The notes: a model not told the origin generated them from the letters alone. Shown: positions 27,441-38,167, numbered from the stretch's first letter. The stretch is DNA of 64,000 nt from Paradesulfitobacterium ferrireducens (GCF_017310645.1 NZ_JAFLRH010000037.1:1-64000); one strand, 5' to 3'. Program-made: numbers and translations.

Positions 27441-29204
27441 TTATCCCGTAATCCCCAGTTTGGCCAAGGTTTGCGCAGACGGGCTGCCGTTTTCATCCCA
27501 ACCGCGCAGCTCATAATACTCCTTGAGCATCCGCTCGAATTCCTCCCGGGGCAGCAGCTTGCCGGCTGTGGCCCCGGTTTTCAGCGTTTCCTTGAAAATC
27601 CGTTCCGGGAGATTGTCTTCCTTCTTGCTAAAGCCCTCCCGGACATTGAACTGCCTGGCTAGATTTACGATCCGTTCCCCTGCCCGGCTTAAATCCTCTT
27701 CCCTGATTTCTCTTCCCAGCACTGCGGACAGCATTTGGGCCATGGTCTCCAGGGATAGGGCCCAGAAATCACACAGAATCAGGGAAAACTTAACGGCATT
27801 GTAATGCTGCAGATCCATAACCAATTGGGCCTTGCCCTCAATCGTAAAGGGATCCCTCTCCCCATACGCTTCCTCTGCCACCGGCCACGCCCGCATATGG
27901 CAAGCGCCCCGGTCGGAGGTAGCGTAAGCAAGCCCCATGCCCCAGGAGCCCCGCGGTTCATACCCTGGGAACTCCAAGCCTTTGACATGCATGGCAAACT
28001 CACTGCCGCCGTATTTCTGCGCTAATTTTTTGACCCCGAGGGCTAAATCCGCGCCGATTCCGTCCTTGTGAGCGATTAATTTCGGTACATGCAAATACCC
28101 TTCGCTATCCCCGAATCTGAGGCCGAAGTCCTTGATCCCTTTTTCAGTCAGCTCCATGGCAAACGCGGTCACATTGCCCGCCGATATCGTATCAATCCCG
28201 TAATTATCACATAAGTCATTGAACTTGATGATAGCCTCCAAATCCTCGATGCCGCAGTTGGAGCCGCCGATGGCCAGGGTTTCGTATTCAGGCCCCTCGA
28301 CCGAGGCCCGGCCTGTCTTGGAGTAGTTGCCGCAGCCCAAGGCACAGCTTAAACAGCCTTTTTTCCCAGCCCGTACGTTCTTTAAGGAATCGGAATTGAT
28401 GTTTTCAAAAGCTGCGAAAGTTCCCTGCTGAAAATTGAGCGTGGGCAAAATGCCCGTATTCTGGGATAGATCCACCAGCATGGGAGTGCCGTCTGTAAAA
28501 GCCCAGAGGTTGGTATCCGTAAGGGTATCCGTGCGCATGAAATCTTTGACCAAGGCCGTGAACTTATGGATATCCGGCACGGTGACGCTGCCGTTCCCGC
28601 GCACAGCCACTGCTTTCAGGTTTTTGCTTCCCATGACCGCTCCAACCCCGCCGCGGGCCGCCTGCCTGTATAACTCGGATGTGATGCAGGACATGGTGAC
28701 CAAGTTTTCTCCCGCCGGCCCGATGGCCAGGACTTTAATCTCTTCACTGAGTTTGGCCCTTAAAGCCAATTCCGCATCCTGAGCCCCCTGACCCCAGAGG
28801 TCAGCGGCATCCCGCACCTCAACCAACCCATCTTCAATATAAAGAAAAGACGGTGCCGGCGCTTTTCCTTCTAATATAACCGCATCATACCCTGCGAACT
28901 TCAGTTCCCCGGCGAAATGGCCGCCAATGGAGCAGTCCAGAATCGTCCCGGTTGCCGGGGATTTGGTGATAATCCCGAGCTTGCCGGAGACGGGCACAAC
29001 CGTCCCGGTAAACGGGCCGGTCATCAGGATCAGCTTATTTTCTGGAGACAGCGGATCAACCCCGGGTGCAAGTTCTTCATAGAGATACTTGATACCAAGT
29101 CCCTTGCCGCCGAAATAATCACGGGCCCACTTCTCATGAAGCGGCTCAATCGTGTGAGCGCCGGTTGCAAGGTTTACCCGGAGAACCTTCCCTTGATAGC
29201 TCAT
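27441..29204 (-). CDS. tungsten-dependent aldehyde ferredoxin oxidoreductase (AOR)
   Basis: A 587-residue AOR-family enzyme that oxidises aldehydes to acids with ferredoxin as electron acceptor, using a tungsto-bispterin and one 4Fe-4S cluster. Cluster cysteines are visible at about 284, 287 and 291 (CLSCALGC), with the fourth in SLILCDFW. AARGGVGAVMGSKNLKA is the family pterin-binding motif. The ATG at 29204 is chosen because GGAGGTG lies 8 bases upstream. It starts one base after the ferredoxin stop and ends the operon that contains patA. Its aldehyde is inferred, not seen: 4-aminobutanal from PatA is the best candidate. Strictly anaerobic and oxygen-sensitive as a family. Confidence 0.9.
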   Translation of the reverse strand: MSYQGKVLRVNLATGAHTIEPLHEKWARDYFGGKGLGIKYLYEELAPGVDPLSPENKLILMTGPFTGTVVPVSGKLGIITKSPATGTILDCSIGGHFAGELKFAGYDAVILEGKAPAPSFLYIEDGLVEVRDAADLWGQGAQDAELALRAKLSEEIKVLAIGPAGENLVTMSCITSELYRQAARGGVGAVMGSKNLKAVAVRGNGSVTVPDIHKFTALVKDFMRTDTLTDTNLWAFTDGTPMLVDLSQNTGILPTLNFQQGTFAAFENINSDSLKNVRAGKKGCLSCALGCGNYSKTGRASVEGPEYETLAIGGSNCGIEDLEAIIKFNDLCDNYGIDTISAGNVTAFAMELTEKGIKDFGLRFGDSEGYLHVPKLIAHKDGIGADLALGVKKLAQKYGGSEFAMHVKGLEFPGYEPRGSWGMGLAYATSDRGACHMRAWPVAEEAYGERDPFTIEGKAQLVMDLQHYNAVKFSLILCDFWALSLETMAQMLSAVLGREIREEDLSRAGERIVNLARQFNVREGFSKKEDNLPERIFKETLKTGATAGKLLPREEFERMLKEYYELRGWDENGSPSAQTLAKLGITG

Positions 29205-29205
29205 C

Positions 29206-29601
29206 TTAGCCCACCTCCCCATTGGTTAAGGCATTGTGCGGGCACCACTGGACACATTCGGGTGCACCTTTACACAGGTCACAGACTGCAACCCCGTGAT
29301 CCCGCGCTTTGATGATCCCTTCGGGGCAGGCCTCAAGACAGAGCCCGCAATCCGTACACTCCTTTTCCCGGAAGGACAGCCTATCATTTTCGTACGAGAT
29401 GGCCCCGGACGGACAGGCAGCTACACATGCCAGGCAGAGGGTGCAGACTGCACTCTTGATATTGAGCCCGGACCGGTCGTACACCGACACGATCCTTAAG
29501 CGCGCCAGTTCCGGATTAAACACCCCTTCTTTAGCCGCGGAACAACCCAGCTGGCACAAACGGCAGCCGATACAGTTTTCACTATCCAATTTTAAGGCCA
29601 C
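29206..29601 (-). CDS. polyferredoxin partner of AOR (four cysteine clusters)
   Basis: An about 131-residue cytoplasmic iron-sulfur protein with Cys motifs CIGCRLCQLGC, CTLCLACVAAC, CTDCGLCLEAC and CDLCKGAPECVQWC, which can hold up to four 4Fe-4S clusters. It resembles the HycB/CooF-like electron-transfer subunits often encoded beside AOR genes. GTG at 29601 is preferred because GGGAGG lies 8 bases upstream; an in-frame ATG at 29637 lacks a ribosome binding site. It should accept electrons from the adjacent AOR. Confidence 0.88.
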   Translation of the reverse strand: MALKLDSENCIGCRLCQLGCSAAKEGVFNPELARLRIVSVYDRSGLNIKSAVCTLCLACVAACPSGAISYENDRLSFREKECTDCGLCLEACPEGIIKARDHGVAVCDLCKGAPECVQWCPHNALTNGEVG

Positions 29602-29643
29602 AAAGACATTCCTCCCTTGCCGAAAATTTTTATGCATTTGGAA

Positions 29644-31029
29644 TCAGCCCCAGCTCCAACGTTTCAATTCATCCCGTATTGGTTTTCCCGGGAGAATACT
29701 ATCTTGCAGTTTTTCATTTTCCACTACAACTTCACCGTTGACCACGACATAGTCTATGCCTTCCGGTGTTAAGTCGGGTTGCCCAATTCCGGGGTAATTG
29801 GCCCTGTCTGAAATTGTGTTAAGGTTGAAAATAACAATATCGGCATCACAACCTGTTTTTAAGCGACCCTTAGTGTATAAACCAAGTCTGTTTGCCGGCA
29901 GCAGCGTGCATTTTTTCACGGCTTCCAGCAAAGATAAGGCTCCTTGCTCTCTGACCATTTTTTGAAAGAACCTCGGGTATGTCCCTACGTCTTGGGGATG
30001 CCCCGTACCGGGCGTTGGTGATCCTACCGCACCATCGGTAGAAACCATGACATATTCCGGTAATAAGGCTTCATACACTTCTGCTTCCTTGCAGGCAAAA
30101 GCCACCACCACATCATCTTTATAGTTAGCCCGTAATTCGTCGTAGATTTCCCTGGTACAACGCTGTCCGGCATATTTTCCGGTTGCTACAAACAGATGGT
30201 TGAAATCACAGCCCCACTTTTCAAGGCAACCTTCGTTGTAGACAGCTGATCCGATAAATGTACCAAAGGCATGGTACATTCCGCTGTCTGCGCCTATGTC
30301 AAGACCTTTTTCAACTGCATCATTCAGTACCTCAAGGGCTTCCTTCATCATGCCCATACCGACTTGATACACTAAGTGGGATACCTGAACCCGTGCGCCA
30401 GTCAATTCTGCAATCCGTACAACCTCCTTGACAGCGCCAATCCCAGCCCAAGAGTCTGTGCGCGTATGGACAGCAACAAGTTTGTCATTCTTAGCCGCAA
30501 TATGACTGAGAGCTAACACTTCCTCAATAGAAGCCCCCGGGGAATACTCCAGGCCAAAAGACAGGCCAATGGCGCCTTGGGCAAAAGCAGCTTCTAATAG
30601 TGCCATCATCTTCTTAACTTGTTCCTTTGAGGCTGCCTTATAAGGATCCGTTGCCCCCACTTCTTGCCTGAGGGTTGTATGCCCTATCATCATAGCCTGA
30701 TTAAGCGGAAATTTGCGAGACCCTAATTCCGCAAAAAAATGTTCCAAGTTAAAGACACCGAAGCCGCAATTACCGCCGACTGAAGTGGTTATTCCCTGAA
30801 GAACCGCACACTGAGCGGAATATAAATAGCCATCGATATGAGCGTGGATATCTATGAATCCGGGGGTAACAATATTCAATCCTGCGTCAATTTCTTTTTT
30901 CCCGTGTATGTCATCCCTTGTAATAGCCGCAATTTTTCCATCATTAATCCCAATATGACCTACAGTCATTTGGTTCCTTTCAGGGTCTACCAATGTCCCG
31001 TTTTTTATCACCAGATCAAATTCACTCAA
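29644..31029 (-). CDS. D-aminoacylase-like metal-dependent amidohydrolase
   Basis: A 461-residue amidohydrolase-superfamily (TIM-barrel) enzyme of the N-acyl-D-amino-acid deacylase/dihydroorotase-like group. It shows the N-terminal beta-sandwich with KNGTLVDPE, the metal-binding DIHAHID, VHTRTDS and SHL, and the late STDGAVGSP region bearing the catalytic Asp. It hydrolyses an amide or cyclic amide bond; the actual substrate is unknown. It lies 43 bases before the ferredoxin gene and 82 bases after an N-carbamoylputrescine amidase-like gene, so an acylated or carbamoylated amine is a reasonable guess. Confidence 0.8.
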   Translation of the reverse strand: MSEFDLVIKNGTLVDPERNQMTVGHIGINDGKIAAITRDDIHGKKEIDAGLNIVTPGFIDIHAHIDGYLYSAQCAVLQGITTSVGGNCGFGVFNLEHFFAELGSRKFPLNQAMMIGHTTLRQEVGATDPYKAASKEQVKKMMALLEAAFAQGAIGLSFGLEYSPGASIEEVLALSHIAAKNDKLVAVHTRTDSWAGIGAVKEVVRIAELTGARVQVSHLVYQVGMGMMKEALEVLNDAVEKGLDIGADSGMYHAFGTFIGSAVYNEGCLEKWGCDFNHLFVATGKYAGQRCTREIYDELRANYKDDVVVAFACKEAEVYEALLPEYVMVSTDGAVGSPTPGTGHPQDVGTYPRFFQKMVREQGALSLLEAVKKCTLLPANRLGLYTKGRLKTGCDADIVIFNLNTISDRANYPGIGQPDLTPEGIDYVVVNGEVVVENEKLQDSILPGKPIRDELKRWSWG

Positions 31030-31110
31030 GCTAAAACCTTCTTTCCAACTTAATTTATCTTAGGTATCCTGAAGCATAAGTTAGAATTTAGGTAAACAGT
31101 GCAGGCTTTA

Positions 31111-31986
31111 TTATCTTTGGGTAAATCCATCATATGTCAAGATTGGTTTGTACAGATCCGGTCTCCGATCTCTAAAAATGCCCCATTCGATTCTTTTCGT
31201 TTCAATCAGATCTAAATCAAACTCAGCCACTAATACTGTTTCTTCAGAAGAATCTGCTTCCACTACTTTATCGCCTTGAGGTCCGGCAATAAAGGAGGAA
31301 CCATAGAAAGTAATGGTCGAGTCGTCAATGGTTTCTGTTCCGACCCGATTAGAAGCCAGTAAAGGTACTAAGTTGGCTGCTGCGTGGCCTTGCTGGGTAA
31401 TTTGCCAGTGTTCTTTTGAATTGATCGAGGGATCATGCGGTTCTGAACCGATGGCAGTCGGATAGAATAATATTTCAGCTCCCTGAAGCACCATACACCG
31501 CGCCGCTTCTGGATACCATTGATCCCAACAGATGCCAACGCCTATTTTCGCATAACGCGTGTTCCATACTTTGAAACCGGTATCCCCCGGATTAAAGTAG
31601 AATTTTTCTTCATAGCCGGGTCCATCGGGAATATGGCTCTTGCGATATATACCCAAAATCTTGCCATCTGCATCAATCACAGCAACCGCATTATATCTGG
31701 CATTGTTATTCTTTTCATAAAAACTTATAGGCAGTACGACTTGTAACTCTGCGGCTAGCTTTTGAAAACGCTGAATAGCTTCAGAGCTCTCAAGTTCGGA
31801 GGCAAACTTGTAATACTCGCTTTTCTCTTGCTGGCAGAAGTAAGGAGTCTGAAACAATTCCTGAATTAGAATAATTTGGGCTCCCTTGAGCGCCGCCTCT
31901 CTCACCAGCTTTTCTGCTTTCCGGATATTTTCTTCTACCCCCCAGGAGCAACTCATTTGCGTTGCAGCTACAATTACTTTGCGCAC
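31111..31986 (-). CDS. aguB: N-carbamoylputrescine amidase-like carbon-nitrogen hydrolase
   Basis: A 291-residue nitrilase-superfamily amidase, close to AguB (N-carbamoylputrescine to putrescine, CO2 and ammonia). The catalytic triad is visible: Glu in LIQELFQTPYFCQ, Lys in YRKSHIPDGPGYEEKFYF and Cys in GVGICWDQWYPEAAR. IGSEPHDPSINSKEHW is also characteristic. beta-Ureidopropionase is the nearest alternative. No agmatine deiminase (aguA) is present in the window, so the source of carbamoylputrescine is not explained. Confidence 0.82.
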   Translation of the reverse strand: MRKVIVAATQMSCSWGVEENIRKAEKLVREAALKGAQIILIQELFQTPYFCQQEKSEYYKFASELESSEAIQRFQKLAAELQVVLPISFYEKNNNARYNAVAVIDADGKILGIYRKSHIPDGPGYEEKFYFNPGDTGFKVWNTRYAKIGVGICWDQWYPEAARCMVLQGAEILFYPTAIGSEPHDPSINSKEHWQITQQGHAAANLVPLLASNRVGTETIDDSTITFYGSSFIAGPQGDKVVEADSSEETVLVAEFDLDLIETKRIEWGIFRDRRPDLYKPILTYDGFTQR

Positions 31987-32015
31987 AGACGTTCCTTCCT
32001 TCTCTTATCAAAATT

Positions 32016-32816
32016 CTAAATGAAACTTCGTATTGCACCGTACAATTCGGGTTTTCGTAGTTTTAAATAATCCAAGGCTGGATCTAAAACCTTCTTTTCG
32101 CCTGTGTCCAAATCAGATACATAAAGACCGGGGGCGCGCTGGGGCTCTAACAGCCATTGACCGTTCGGATGGGCAACACATGAACCTCCGCAAAAATCAA
32201 GATCCTTTTCTAATCCTGTCCTGTTTGCATAGACAACAAAGATTCCGTTTTCCATTGCCCGCGCCATGGCATAAACCTCATGAAAGCGGGCATAAGGAGC
32301 CATATTGTTGGTGGGTAAGAGCAGAATCTCTGCGCCCTCAAGCGCGGCGATTCTTGCCCCTTCAGGAAACTCAAGGTCAAAACAAACCTGAACCGATATT
32401 TTGCCCCAAGGAGTATTCCATACCGGAAAAATGTCGCCTGGAGTAAATAACTCCGATTCTCTGCCAAACAGATGGACTTTTGCGTACGTGCCTATTACCC
32501 CATCTCCGGTGATCAACGAGGCCGCATTATAAAGCTTTTCTGCACGAAAAGAGGGATGTCCGCATAAAATCCCCACTCTTTCCCGCTGTGCAAAGCTTAC
32601 CAAGCGCTCCAGCCATATCTTTTCATCCTCTGGGGTAGGTTTCTTCTCCCACAATTCAGGAAGGTAACCTGTAATAAACAGTTCAGGATAAACAATCAGA
32701 TCTAGGGCGAGCCCGTTTTTACCTGCCCTGACAGTATAGTCTTCGATTTTCCTAAATGTAGCTTCAATGTCACCAAGAACCGGTGAATCTTGAACCAAGC
32801 CAAACCTTAGTTTCAT
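32016..32816 (-). CDS. carbon-nitrogen hydrolase (nitrilase superfamily), second copy
   Basis: A 266-residue amidase with the nitrilase triad: Glu in VYPELFITGY, Lys in AKVHLFG and Cys in SVQVCFDLEFPE. It is only distantly similar to its downstream neighbour, so it is not a recent duplication. Families nearby include omega-amidases and carbamoyl- or aliphatic amidases; specificity cannot be told. It lies 14 bases after the permease and 30 bases before aguB. Confidence 0.78.
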   Translation of the reverse strand: MKLRFGLVQDSPVLGDIEATFRKIEDYTVRAGKNGLALDLIVYPELFITGYLPELWEKKPTPEDEKIWLERLVSFAQRERVGILCGHPSFRAEKLYNAASLITGDGVIGTYAKVHLFGRESELFTPGDIFPVWNTPWGKISVQVCFDLEFPEGARIAALEGAEILLLPTNNMAPYARFHEVYAMARAMENGIFVVYANRTGLEKDLDFCGGSCVAHPNGQWLLEPQRAPGLYVSDLDTGEKKVLDPALDYLKLRKPELYGAIRSFI

Positions 32817-32829
32817 AAAGATTTCACCT

Positions 32830-34221
32830 CTATTCCTCCAACTTCATTTCCGGCGGTAACTTTCTAAAGAAATTAGTTCTGACAGCCAAAACAACGATAC
32901 CAAGAATTACCCAGATAAGCCCCAACTCTTTGGAACTGATATCCAGGTTGTACCAGATGCTAAAGCAAATCAAGGCGCCGAGGACCGGACCGACAAGGTA
33001 TTTAAATATATCCGTTCCTGAACGCCGTTTATTTTTTATAAAGTAATGCACAATTACCGAAATATTCACCATTACAAACCCCAGCAAAGCCCCGAAATTG
33101 ACTAACGAGGCTGCTGTAGCCAGGCTAAAAAACACGGCACTCAAGCTAATCACAGCAATCAAGAAAATATTATTTGTCGGAGTCTTGTGTTTCGGATGCA
33201 AATAAGAGAAAAACCTTCTGGGTAAAATTCCGTCACGGCCCATTCCGTACAAGATCCGAGAGGCAGATGCCTGGGAGGCCATAGCTGATGCCAGACAGCC
33301 CACTACATACGCCCCGGTAAAAAAGTAACCCATAAAAGAACCCGCAACCTTGTTAATGATTTCATAAGCCCCGGTATCTACGTTCTTAATTTCGCTCCAG
33401 GCAGTCGGCCATGCCAATTGCGTAAAATAAGTAACCAGAATAAACACGATACCGGCTCCGACACAAGTAATAATAATTGCCCGGCCCACATTTTTTTCAG
33501 GATTAATAGCCTCCTCCGATACCGTTGACACTGCATCAAATCCCAGGAAGGAGAGCGCAAGAATGGCTGCGCCGGAGAATATGATTCCCCAACCCATACC
33601 TGGTTGATTAAATTCAGTGGCATTGAAGAAAGCACTCCAGTCAAAGAAGGTACCGGCTCCACCACCGACCGCTAAATATCTAAATATGAATATCAGCAAT
33701 GCAACAATGAATATGATCTGGATCCAGATGATGCCGCTATTAACCCAAGTGGTTAATCTAATGCCAAAATAATTAACCGTAGTTACAATCGCAATAAAAA
33801 TTAAAATCCAAGCCCAGGTAGGTAAGCCGGGAATAGCCTCTTGAATAAAAAGGGCTGCAACCAAGTAGTTTAGCATGGGTATCAGCATATAGTCGATTAG
33901 GATTGTCCAGCCCGACAAAAATCCTAAATGGGGGCTTATGGACCTGTGCACATAAGTATAGACCGAACCGGCTACTGGATAGGCCTTGACCATATGCCCG
34001 TAACTTAACGCGGTAAAGGTCATGGCTATGGTTGCTACCAGATAAGTCAGTGAAAGCATGCCATGGGTCATGTTATTTACGAGTCCGTATGTTGTGAATA
34101 TTGTCAATGGAACAAGATAAGCCAGCCCGTAATAGATAAGAGAACTAAGTGGAAGCACCCTTTTTAAGTCTTGTTTGTATCCTAATTGTTCAAGATGAGC
34201 ATTCCCGGCATTAATTGACAT
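32830..34221 (-). CDS. APC-family amino acid/polyamine permease
   Basis: A 463-residue transporter with about 12 hydrophobic segments. APC features include LIYYGLAYLVPL (unwound helix 1), GSVYTYVHRSISPHLGFLSGW and SFLGFDAVSTVSEEAINP (helix 6). It is related to PuuP-type putrescine importers and other cation-linked amino acid permeases. Its place directly behind patA makes putrescine or a related amine the probable cargo. GGGGGATGG serves as its ribosome binding site. Confidence 0.82.
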   Translation of the reverse strand: MSINAGNAHLEQLGYKQDLKRVLPLSSLIYYGLAYLVPLTIFTTYGLVNNMTHGMLSLTYLVATIAMTFTALSYGHMVKAYPVAGSVYTYVHRSISPHLGFLSGWTILIDYMLIPMLNYLVAALFIQEAIPGLPTWAWILIFIAIVTTVNYFGIRLTTWVNSGIIWIQIIFIVALLIFIFRYLAVGGGAGTFFDWSAFFNATEFNQPGMGWGIIFSGAAILALSFLGFDAVSTVSEEAINPEKNVGRAIIITCVGAGIVFILVTYFTQLAWPTAWSEIKNVDTGAYEIINKVAGSFMGYFFTGAYVVGCLASAMASQASASRILYGMGRDGILPRRFFSYLHPKHKTPTNNIFLIAVISLSAVFFSLATAASLVNFGALLGFVMVNISVIVHYFIKNKRRSGTDIFKYLVGPVLGALICFSIWYNLDISSKELGLIWVILGIVVLAVRTNFFRKLPPEMKLEE

Positions 34222-34325
34222 ACTTTTACCATCCCCCTTTAATTATTATAATTTTTTCGCAGGCTTTCTGGGCGGGTATATGCGGGGGATTACGCCCCCG
34301 CTTTCAGTGACTTCACGTCCTCCGC

Positions 34326-35699
<1,374 letters not shown>

Positions 35700-35731
35700 T
35701 TAGCATTTATTCGCTGTATAATACACATTAA

Positions 35732-35748
35732 AGCAATTTCTATGCCAA
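35732..35748 (-). promoter_or_regulatory. sigma-54 (-24/-12) promoter of patA operon
   Basis: On the minus strand: TTGGCATAGAAATTGCT, GG and GC 12 bases apart, matching TGGCAc-N5-TTGCW with one deviation. It lies about 50 bases upstream of the patA start, in the divergent region shared with the sigma-54 activator gene. Confidence 0.75.
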
Positions 35749-35860
35749 TATCGGAAAGCTTGGAATTATTGAAACTGTCGGAACATTGTGCTATATTGAA
35801 TTCATTAAGTTATACATCTGTGTATTGCCTATTCATGCATGCATAAAAGGAGCGGGGGAC

Positions 35861-37963
35861 ATGGATTTAAGGACATTTTTGCGCGATCCGATATTCATTG
35901 GAGATCACGCGGCCTTGGCGGCAATCGCGGAGCAAACTAAGACTGAGGAACACCCCTTCGTGTTCGTGCACCATGAGGACAAAATCTATGCGCTCAAAAG
36001 CTTTGACTTGCTGTTAAGTCCCGATCCGGACTTAGGAACAATTATGGCCAAAGTTGTTACTGATGTTCCTTTAACTCCTGTGCCATTCAATGACCTGACC
36101 TCGCGCGCGCTCGATGTGCTGGCTGAACTGGTTACGCTCGTACAGTATGAGGGCCAGCTAAAATACATCGTGCGGGAAGATTTCCTCCTGACTATGGTAT
36201 CCACGGGTACGAGCAGCGAGTTGGCCTGGCTGCGCAGCTTGTTTGCTTCCATTCCGCGTGGCCTCATGATCGTTGATCTGAGTTATGCGGTGGTGAATAG
36301 CAACGCGGAAGCTTTGCGGATGCTGCGCATTAACCATTCTGATCTACCCCGGCTGCGCATGCACGAAGTTCTGGGTTTAAATAACTTTCAGTACGTCTAC
36401 CGCACGCAGAACTCGCTCCTGAATCAGGTGATAACAACTCCTCTAAGTCCGGCGGCAGTCCTGGTCGATTTCGTGCCCTTAGTCATGTACCAGGTCGTCA
36501 CCGGCTTTGCCCTGGTGCTTCAGGATTTGCCTTCCCTCGAAGCCATGGCCATGGAACTTGACTCCGTCAAACAGCTGAACCAGGATCTGGAGGCCATCTT
36601 CTCCACCATTTACGATGAAATTATTGTCGTTGATGCCAGGGGCAAGCTCCTGCGCGCCAGCGACCATTATATCGCATCCCAATGGAAACGTCCCCCACAG
36701 TCCTTGATCGGCCAGCAGATTTTACGCTTAAAAAAGGTGAATGATTTAATTCCTAAAGTGATTCGCGAGGTTCAAAAGAAAGAGCAAAAAGTCTCCCGCA
36801 TGCAAAATGAAGGAGACTCTCCCCTGCTTGTTGTCGGCAACCCGATTTTTGACGCTGCCGGGGGCTTGGAACGCATCGTCGTCGCCTCGCGCGATCTTAC
36901 GGAAATGGCCCGCCTCAAACGGGAACTGGAACAAACCCGGCAAGAAAGTGAAAGCTACCGCCAGGAGCTGGAGCAGCTGCGGGAGCGGGTCACGCAAGCC
37001 CAGGGCACCCTGCCGTTATATGCCAGCCCCCTCATGCATGAAGTCATGCGCGAGGTAGAAAGGGTGGCCCAGTTTTCAGCCACTGTACTCCTGCACGGAG
37101 AGTCCGGCGTTGGCAAAGAAATCATCGCCAATACCATTCACTCCTTGAGCGACCGCTCTGAGCAGCCGTTTATCAAAATTAACTGCGCTGCCATTCCGGA
37201 ATCCCTTATGGAAAGCGAACTCTTCGGTTATGAACGCGGCGCCTTTTCCGGAGCGAACCAGCAGGGAAAAACCGGCCTGATTGTCAAGGCCCACCGGAGC
37301 TGCCTCTTCCTCGATGAAATCTCGGAACTTCCTTTACTCATTCAGGGAAAACTCCTGCGTGCCATCCAGGAACGCGAAGTCTACCCTGTCGGCGCCACCG
37401 CCCCGGTTAAATTTGACATTCAGATCATTGCCGCCACCAATAAGAATCTGGCGGAACTGGTAGCCCAAGGGAAGTTCCGGGAAGACCTGTACTACCGCAT
37501 TAATGTCTTTCCGATTGAAGTCCCGCCCTTACGGGAGCGCAAGGAAGATATCGCGCTCCTGGCCAACTCTTTCCTGACCCAGTTCAATCAAACCTACCAG
37601 CGCAATCTGCGCTTATCCAACTCGGCCCTTGACCTGCTCGAAGCTTATCCTTTTCCCGGAAATGTACGCGAACTGCAGAACCTGATCCAGCGTGTCGCCA
37701 TTAAAAACGACGGGGAAGTCATCGATGCCGGTGCCATTGAAAAAATCCTGATGCGCTCAGACACTGCCACCGTCTCCGGTAAAACCGGAAGCAGATTCAC
37801 CCAGGTTATTCCGCTGCAGCAGGCTTTTGCGCAAATCGAGGAAGAACTGGTCACACTCGCCATGAAACAATACCAGTCCACCACCAAAGCAGCCAAGGCG
37901 TTGGGCGTAAGCCAAGCCACCGTCAGCCGCAAGTACCGCCAGATCTTGGCCCAACAGAAGTAA
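35861..37963 (+). CDS. sigma-54-dependent enhancer-binding regulator with PAS sensors
   Basis: A 700-residue activator. The ATG at 35861 follows AAGGAGCGGGGG; the longer frame to 35786 has no ribosome binding site. Order: an N-terminal CBS-like sensory region (1-115), PAS-like domains (about 125-225 and 240-350), a coiled coil (350-380) and the AAA+ core with Walker A GESGVGKE (413-420), the sigma-54 contact loop GAFSGA (460-465) and Walker B CLFLDEI, then a Fis/TyrR-type HTH (AAKALGVSQATVSRKYRQI). The loop has Ser where GAFTGA has Thr. Divergent from patA, it is the obvious activator of that operon and, by inference, of potDABC. Confidence 0.9.
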   Translation: MDLRTFLRDPIFIGDHAALAAIAEQTKTEEHPFVFVHHEDKIYALKSFDLLLSPDPDLGTIMAKVVTDVPLTPVPFNDLTSRALDVLAELVTLVQYEGQLKYIVREDFLLTMVSTGTSSELAWLRSLFASIPRGLMIVDLSYAVVNSNAEALRMLRINHSDLPRLRMHEVLGLNNFQYVYRTQNSLLNQVITTPLSPAAVLVDFVPLVMYQVVTGFALVLQDLPSLEAMAMELDSVKQLNQDLEAIFSTIYDEIIVVDARGKLLRASDHYIASQWKRPPQSLIGQQILRLKKVNDLIPKVIREVQKKEQKVSRMQNEGDSPLLVVGNPIFDAAGGLERIVVASRDLTEMARLKRELEQTRQESESYRQELEQLRERVTQAQGTLPLYASPLMHEVMREVERVAQFSATVLLHGESGVGKEIIANTIHSLSDRSEQPFIKINCAAIPESLMESELFGYERGAFSGANQQGKTGLIVKAHRSCLFLDEISELPLLIQGKLLRAIQEREVYPVGATAPVKFDIQIIAATNKNLAELVAQGKFREDLYYRINVFPIEVPPLRERKEDIALLANSFLTQFNQTYQRNLRLSNSALDLLEAYPFPGNVRELQNLIQRVAIKNDGEVIDAGAIEKILMRSDTATVSGKTGSRFTQVIPLQQAFAQIEEELVTLAMKQYQSTTKAAKALGVSQATVSRKYRQILAQQK

Positions 37964-37998
37964 GGGTAGCAGAAGCCCTGTGATAAGTTTTAAGTTAC

Positions 37999-38020
37999 GA
38001 GGAGTCAGGAGTCAGAATAG
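37999..38020. repeat. heptameric repeat tract (AGTCAGG-type), copy 1
   Basis: GAGGAGTCAGGAGTCAGAAT contains the heptad GAGTCAG twice. A related tract lies at 40123-40148, and the two flank the GntR-ABC gene set. Confidence 0.55.
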
Positions 38021-38088
38021 GAAACCGGCTTATCAACTTTAAGAGCTTGCATGCTTAAGTTTTTCAAAACGTGACACATATTTAGCGA

Positions 38089-38147
38089 TTGACAACAAAG
38101 TCCATACTGTATATATTGTATATATACAGTATGGACTTTGTTGTCAA
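38089..38147. promoter_or_regulatory. perfect palindromic operator-promoter of the GntR operon
   Basis: A 59-base inverted repeat with two identical 27-base arms (TTGACAACAAAGTCCATACT… and its complement) around TTGTA. Each arm contains TTGACA; with the 17-base spacer and TATATT (38112-38117) it makes a near-consensus sigma-A promoter towards the GntR gene, and by symmetry a comparable promoter in the opposite direction. The central ACTGTATATA/TATATACAGT dyad is a fitting GntR operator. Confidence 0.8.
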
Positions 38148-38167
38148 AGGAGGATTGGCATGCGCAC

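Noticed and set aside
34260-34310. GCGGGGG/CCCCCGC hairpin between patA and the permease as a terminator
   Set aside because: It has no T-run on the minus strand. It may be a processing or attenuating structure, but the operon seems to continue.
36746-37138. Minus-strand ORFs within the sigma-54 activator gene
   Set aside because: Antisense shadows of a conserved AAA+ gene.
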